A stretch of DNA of 64,000 nt, from NCBI RefSeq assembly GCF_025857195.1, contig NZ_CP109787.1:3137501-3201500 (forward strand). The letters are read 5' to 3'. Of the stretch, positions 60,337 to 64,000 are shown one piece after another. Numbering within the stretch: the first letter of the stretch is position 1; each line of letters begins with the position of its first letter. The stretch comes from Leisingera thetidis. GTDB lineage: Bacteria; Pseudomonadota; Alphaproteobacteria; Rhodobacterales; Rhodobacteraceae. Made by a program: the position numbers and the translations under genes. Below the pieces are notes generated by a model, which worked only from the letters and a program-made list of their open reading frames with translations, made no database searches and was not told the origin of the DNA.

Positions 60337-61098
60337 ATGACTGACGAGATGAGCATCGAAAGCTATCTGGCCCAGGGCGGCGTGCTGAGCAACCCGTCCA
60401 ACGTGCCGCCGCGCTACCGCGCCGAGCTGCTGAAGATGATGGCGACCTTTGTCGACAGCGAGCTGGCGGGCGCCGCCGGCTTTGCCGACATCATCAACGA
60501 AGGGCCGGGTATCAAGGCGCGTATCGCTGCCGCGAAGATCGTGCTGGAAAAATCCGACAGCGCCGAGAAAGTGCTGCGCATCATGGGCGAGTTCGGCGCC
60601 GACACCGAACGGTATGCCGACCACCACCCCTGGACCGCCCGGCTGGAACGGGACGCTGACATCGGCCAGAGCCGGACCAAGCACGACATGCGGCTGGCCG
60701 TGTTCAACTACCCGCTGGAAGGCTGGGCGGATGCGGTGGTGATGAACCTCCTGATGGGCCGGGCGGTGGCACTGCAGCTGGAGGAGCTGTCCCATGTCTC
60801 CTACCAGCCGCTGGCCGAGGCGTTTCGCGCCATTCTGCCGGTCGAGGCGCACCATGCGGACCTGGCCGAAGAAGGCTTGATGCAGCTGGTTGAGGCAAAA
60901 GGCGCGCCAGCGCTGCAAGAGCTGGCGGACTACTGGTGGCCGCGGGTGGCGGCAAGCTTCGGCCAGGAAGGCTCGGAGAAGTTCGAAGGGCTCAAGGCCA
61001 TGGGCCTGCGCCGCACCCCGAATGCCGAGCTGAAAGCCCGATGGCAGCAGGACGCGGGGGCCACTCTTGGCAAGACCGGGCTGAAACCGGCCGCGTAA
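60337..61098 (+). CDS. Extra PaaA/PaaC-family ferritin-like protein at the end of the paa operon
   Basis: A 253-aa protein of the phenylacetate-catabolism (PF05138) fold. Compared with PaaA of this operon it keeps E42, E71, E170 and H173 but has D74 where PaaA has H89 and G141 where PaaA has D140. This gives four of six diiron ligands. It shares FNYPLEGWAD with PaaA's [10 protein letters not shown]. It is too large and too PaaA-like to be PaaB and does not resemble PaaC as closely. It is co-directional, 24 bp after paaE. Possible roles: a second oxygenase, a mononuclear or altered-metal protein, or a structural partner. Confidence 0.8.
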   Translation: MTDEMSIESYLAQGGVLSNPSNVPPRYRAELLKMMATFVDSELAGAAGFADIINEGPGIKARIAAAKIVLEKSDSAEKVLRIMGEFGADTERYADHHPWTARLERDADIGQSRTKHDMRLAVFNYPLEGWADAVVMNLLMGRAVALQLEELSHVSYQPLAEAFRAILPVEAHHADLAEEGLMQLVEAKGAPALQELADYWWPRVAASFGQEGSEKFEGLKAMGLRRTPNAELKARWQQDAGATLGKTGLKPAA

Positions 61099-61115
61099 CC
61101 AGCCGGGGCCGGGCA

Positions 61116-61183
61116 CTCCCGCCCGGGCCTGCGCGCATCGGGATGCGCTTGCCCGGTTGGGCCGGGCGCGCCTTGCGGCGCGC
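61116..61183 (+). repeat. Compound intergenic repeat, half copy after the paa operon
   Basis: It starts CTCCCGCCCGG 17 nt after the stop, then GCGCAT-N4-ATGCGC (61133-61148), a GGTTGGGCC spacer and GCGCGCC-TTGC-GGCGCGC (61166-61183). The order of parts matches the copies after gap, rpe and the GNAT gene. Bases 61184-61446 hold the 61250 palindrome and otherwise no gene. Confidence 0.65.
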
Positions 61184-61249
61184 AGGACCCTGCCGGCGGC
61201 ATCGCGCCCGCACACGCAAAGGTTGATTAGGTCAGCCATTCTGCCCGAA

Positions 61250-61267
61250 TGTTTCGCGCGCGAAACA
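61250..61267. promoter_or_regulatory. Perfect 18-bp palindrome upstream of the class IV aminotransferase
   Basis: TGTTTCGCGCGCGAAACA is a perfect palindrome with no spacer, 180 bp before the aminotransferase start and in a stretch without genes. A weaker imperfect inverted repeat (AACAACTGTTTT and AAAAGCAGCTGTT) lies at 61339-61371. The binding protein is not known to me. Confidence 0.5.
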
Positions 61268-61446
61268 AATGGACAGCAATGCTGACCTATAAGACGCCGC
61301 GTCATTTCCCGCCACCCAAGGCACCTAACCACCTGAAAAACAACTGTTTTACACCCAGAAAAGCAGCTGTTCCGCCCGTCTGGCACGCAAGCATGTCTGG
61401 ACGGCTGCCGCGACTCCGCCTAGTTTTCGCTGCGTAAAGCGAGGGC

Positions 61447-62316
61447 ATGAAAATGGCAGCGGGCAGCACCATCCGAACCTATTCCGACGGCAAGTGGCAG
61501 GACGGCGACCTGGCGGTGATGCGGGCCGCGGATCACGCAATGTGGCTGGGCTCCTCGGTGTTTGACGGTGCGCGGTTCTTTGATGGGATGACCCCGGATC
61601 TGGACCTGCACTGCGCCCGCACCAATGCCTCGGCCCGGGCGCTGATGATGACGCCGACGCTGTCGGCAGAGCAAATGGCGGAGGTGGTCCGCGAAGGGCT
61701 GGAGGGATTTGCGCCCGGTGCCGCGGTCTATATCCGGCCCATGTACTGGGCCGCAGACGGCGACGAGACCCTGATCGCCCCCAGAGCGGACAGCACCCGC
61801 TTTGCCGTCAGCCTGGAGGAAATCCCGATGGCGCCGGACACCGCCGCTGCGACCCTCACCCGCACCCGCTTCCGCCGTCCGGTGCTGGAAACCGCGGTGG
61901 TGAATGCCAAGGCCGGCTGTCTTTACCCCAACAACGCCCGGATGCTGCGGGAGGCGCGCAGCAAGGGGTTCTCCAATGCGCTGGTGCTGGATGCGATGGG
62001 CAATGTGGCCGAAACCGCCACCACCAATGTCTTCATGGTACGCGATGGCGAAGTGTTCACCCCGATCCCCAACGGCACCTTCCTGGCCGGCATCACCCGC
62101 GCGCGCCACATCAGCAACATGCGCGCCGATGGCATCCCCGTGCAGGAATGCGTGCTGGGCTATCAGGATTTCGAAGAGGCCGACGAGATCTTCCTGTCCG
62201 GCAACATGAGCAAGGTGACCCCGGTCACCGCCTTTGACAATTGCAGGTATCAGGCGGGCCCCGTCGCCAAGCGGGTGCGCGAGATGTACTGGGACTGGGC
62301 CTCCAGCCAGCCGTAA
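61447..62316 (+). CDS. Class IV aminotransferase, branched-chain amino acid type
   Basis: A 289-aa fold-type IV PLP enzyme. The PLP lysine is in VVNAKAGCLYPNNARML, and GNVAETATTNVFMVRDGEVFTP with FLAGITRARH are family marks of branched-chain and D-amino acid aminotransferases. ATG 61447 is near GAGGG; ATG 61453 has a more usual spacing and would drop two residues. It stands alone between the paa operon and the stress-protein gene. It probably transaminates leucine, isoleucine and valine, though D-amino acids or 4-amino-4-deoxychorismate-type substrates cannot be ruled out. Confidence 0.86.
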   Translation: MKMAAGSTIRTYSDGKWQDGDLAVMRAADHAMWLGSSVFDGARFFDGMTPDLDLHCARTNASARALMMTPTLSAEQMAEVVREGLEGFAPGAAVYIRPMYWAADGDETLIAPRADSTRFAVSLEEIPMAPDTAAATLTRTRFRRPVLETAVVNAKAGCLYPNNARMLREARSKGFSNALVLDAMGNVAETATTNVFMVRDGEVFTPIPNGTFLAGITRARHISNMRADGIPVQECVLGYQDFEEADEIFLSGNMSKVTPVTAFDNCRYQAGPVAKRVREMYWDWASSQP

Positions 62317-62342
62317 CGCAGGGCGCGCGCGCGCCTCAGGAT

Positions 62343-62425
62343 CTCCCGCCCGCTCCGGGCCTTTGCGGCAAAGGCCTCTGCACGGCCGGGCATGGCACCG
62401 CCGGACAGCCCTGCGGGAGCGGGAG
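62343..62425 (+). repeat. Compound intergenic repeat, degenerate copy after the aminotransferase
   Basis: It begins CTCCCGCCCG 26 nt after the stop and ends in GCGGGAGCGGGAG, which can pair back to it imperfectly. Inside is GGCCTTTGC-G-GCAAAGGCC (62358-62376). It keeps the outer closing arm that the other half copies lost but not the inner GC stem. Confidence 0.5.
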
Positions 62426-62552
62426 CGCTCACCTGCCCGCGGGCAGCCCTTGGTCTAGGGCCAGATAACCGCAACACCGCCGCCGCTTTGGCTCTATTGC
62501 CTGATGGCGCCGCTTGCGCCATGATCCGCGGTGGAACAACGAGAGAGCGAAG

Positions 62553-63008
62553 ATGCGCAAATTCCTTGTGGTACTGGACGACAGCCGCGAATGCCTGAAC
62601 GCCATGCGGTTTGCCGCGATGCGGGCGGCGCATACCGGTGCCGGCGTCACCATCCTGTCGGTGATCCCGCCGGACGAGTTCAACCACTGGATCGGCGTCG
62701 GCGAAGTCATGCGGGAAGAGGCACGCGAGCGGATCCATGCGCATTTCGAGGTCTTTGCCAAATGGATGCGCGACCGCCAGAACGTCGACCCGGAACTGGT
62801 GATCCGCGAAGGCGAGCCGGTGCCGGAAATCCTCGACTATATCGAGGCCGACGCGGAGATCGGCGTGCTGGTGCTGGGGGCCGGCACCGGGCGCAAGGGG
62901 CCGGGTCCTCTGGTCACCCAGCTGACCAAGAACTCGGGCACCCTGCCGGTGCCGATCACCATCGTGCCCGGCGATCTGTCGAAAGAAAAACTCGAAGCAA
63001 TCACCTGA
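62553..63008 (+). CDS. Universal stress protein (UspA family)
   Basis: A 151-aa single-domain Usp. It starts MRKFLVVLDDSRECLNAMRFA and has the ATP-loop LVLGAGTGRKGPGPLVTQL near residue 108, a variant of G-x2-G-x9-G-S/T. It is 21 bp before the isomerase gene in the same direction. ATG 62553 follows GAGAGAGCGAAG, a weak site. Confidence 0.87.
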   Translation: MRKFLVVLDDSRECLNAMRFAAMRAAHTGAGVTILSVIPPDEFNHWIGVGEVMREEARERIHAHFEVFAKWMRDRQNVDPELVIREGEPVPEILDYIEADAEIGVLVLGAGTGRKGPGPLVTQLTKNSGTLPVPITIVPGDLSKEKLEAIT

Positions 63009-63029
63009 CGGGGCAGCGGAGCGGCGGCG

Positions 63030-63644
63030 ATGGGCGGCAGGATCACCTTCTGGTTCGAATTCGCCTCCCCCTATTCCTATCTCAGCGTGATGCGCATCGG
63101 CCAAGAGGCCGCCGCGCGCGGGGTCACCGTCACCTGGAAGCCGTTCCTGCTGGGGCCGGTGTTTGCCGACCAGGGCTGGGACACCTCGCCGTTCAATATC
63201 TACCCGGCCAAGGGGCGCTACATGTGGCGCGACATGCAGCGGATCTGCGCCGCCCGAGGGCTGCCCTTCCGCCGCCCGTCCCCGTTTCCGCAGAACGGGC
63301 TGAAGGCAGCACGGCTGGCGCTGGCGGCGGCGGAGCAGGACCGGATCGAAACCTTTGCACAGGCTGTATTCCGGGCGCAATTCGGCAATGGCGCGGATAT
63401 CTCCAGCGAAACCGTCCTGCGGCGCTGCCTGCACCAGGCGGGCTTGGGCGAGGCGGGCATGGGCGCGGCGCTGCTGGAGCGTGCAGCAGCGCCTGAAATC
63501 AAATCGGCACTGAGAAGGCGGACGGAACAAGCCATCGCCGCAGGCATTTTCGGCGCACCGAGTTTTTTCAGCGGCGACGAACTGTTCTGGGGCGATGACC
63601 GGCTGGAACAGGCACTGGCGCACGCCGCAGCCGGCGTATTTTAG
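63030..63644 (+). CDS. DsbA-fold 2-hydroxychromene-2-carboxylate isomerase-family protein
   Basis: A 204-aa thioredoxin-superfamily protein of the HCCA isomerase/kappa-GST group. The N-terminal FWFEFASPYSYLSVMRIG carries the serine that replaces the redox cysteine and holds glutathione. The C-terminal GIFGAPSFFSGDELFWGDDRL is the cis-proline region of this family. It likely carries out a glutathione-dependent isomerisation of an aromatic-derived product; its link to the nearby phenylacetate genes is uncertain. Confidence 0.86.
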   Translation: MGGRITFWFEFASPYSYLSVMRIGQEAAARGVTVTWKPFLLGPVFADQGWDTSPFNIYPAKGRYMWRDMQRICAARGLPFRRPSPFPQNGLKAARLALAAAEQDRIETFAQAVFRAQFGNGADISSETVLRRCLHQAGLGEAGMGAALLERAAAPEIKSALRRRTEQAIAAGIFGAPSFFSGDELFWGDDRLEQALAHAAAGVF

Positions 63645-63713
63645 AATCGTTCCAAATCTTGACTTGCGGCCCCGCAGGGCGCATATCGGGGGCACGCTTA
63701 ACGGAGACCCGAC

Positions 63714-64000
63714 ATGTTCATTCAGACTGAATCCACGCCCAACCCGGCGACGCTGAAATTCCTGCCGGGCCAGACCGTTCTGGAGGTGGGCACCGCCGAC
63801 TTCCCCAGCGCCGAGGCGGCGGGCAAATCGCCGCTGGCTTCCCGCATCTTTGCGGTCGAAGGCGTGACCGGGGTGTTCTTCGGCAACGACTTCGTGACCG
63901 TGACCAAGGCGGACGGCGTCGATTGGGACCACATCAAGCCCGCGATCCTGGGCGCAGTGATGGAGCATTACCAGTCCGGCCAGCCGGTGATGGCGGACGG
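63714..64000 (+). CDS. NifU-like (Nfu) Fe-S scaffold protein, cut by the window edge
   Basis: The first 95 residues of an Nfu/NifU-type protein: MFIQTESTPNPATLKFLPGQTVLE and FAVEGVTGVFFGNDFVTVTK form the Nfu N-terminal domain. The CxxC-bearing C-terminal NifU domain would follow beyond the edge. ATG 63714 is preceded by GGAGACC. It provides or carries Fe-S clusters, complementing Mrp at 26149. Confidence 0.9.
   Translation, partial: MFIQTESTPNPATLKFLPGQTVLEVGTADFPSAEAAGKSPLASRIFAVEGVTGVFFGNDFVTVTKADGVDWDHIKPAILGAVMEHYQSGQPVMAD

Noticed and set aside
61249..61437. A 62-codon frame before the class IV aminotransferase
   Set aside because: It starts within the 18-bp palindrome, has no ribosome site and reads as unstructured Pro/Arg-rich sequence.

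Overview
The window is about 64% GC and dense with genes. Its content (DddQ-like cupins, TRAP and TctABC carriers, a full phenylacetyl-CoA epoxidase set, many short-spaced catabolic operons and GC-rich intergenic hairpins) points to a marine Roseobacter-group alphaproteobacterium (Rhodobacteraceae, e.g. the Leisingera/Phaeobacter/Ruegeria lineage). This is inferred from gene content and protein style, not from an rRNA. No tRNA, rRNA, CRISPR array, insertion sequence or prophage was seen.

Region 1 (0.3-12.9 kb) is a divergent quaternary-ammonium (betaine-type) catabolic cluster. Leftward run rpiR, a Rieske oxygenase, an aldehyde dehydrogenase and a carboxymuconolactone-decarboxylase-like gene. 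Rightward run a covalent-FAD/GcvT demethylating dehydrogenase, a zinc-lacking MDR reductase, a DddQ-type cupin, a collapsed enolase-superfamily remnant, an intact enolase-superfamily gene, a second DddQ-type cupin and a second intact enolase-superfamily gene. A class III aminotransferase follows behind its own promoter. The repeated cupin-enolase pairing, with one decayed member, is the most unusual feature of the window.

Region 2 (13.2-23.3 kb) starts with RidA, a small secreted protein and a second RpiR regulator, all leftward. Rightward is an operon of N-formylglutamate-amidohydrolase-like enzyme, TRAP transporter (DctQ, DctM, Tat-exported DctP), glutamine-synthetase-like ligase, aldehyde dehydrogenase and iron alcohol dehydrogenase. 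Together these would suit uptake and gamma-glutamylated oxidation of an amino alcohol or amine. Hairpins occupy every gap after dctP.

Region 3 (23.4-35 kb) holds a small conserved protein, a LacI-type regulator divergent from gap, mrp, a leftward phnCDEE phosphonate/phosphite-type ABC transporter without C-P lyase genes, rpe, and a fused FadJ-type beta-oxidation enzyme. Region 4 (35-49.5 kb) has a Tm-1-like UPF0261 protein, an aldehyde dehydrogenase, TctABC, an IclR regulator, an aminotransferase, a second glutamine-synthetase-like ligase, a P450, a class I glutamine amidotransferase, a sulfatase/phosphonate-monoester-hydrolase-like enzyme and a GNAT acetyltransferase.

Region 5 (49.6-55.1 kb) is a leftward AtuA-like plus biotin-dependent acyl-CoA carboxylase unit. 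Region 6 (55.2-61.1 kb) is the phenylacetate operon (thiolase, paaABCDE) ending in an extra PaaA/PaaC-family protein with altered metal ligands. Region 7 (61.2-64 kb) has a class IV aminotransferase, a universal stress protein, a DsbA-fold isomerase and the start of a NifU-like protein cut by the window edge. Two families of dispersed intergenic repeats run through the window; one is a compound multi-hairpin element that sits just 3' of stop codons.
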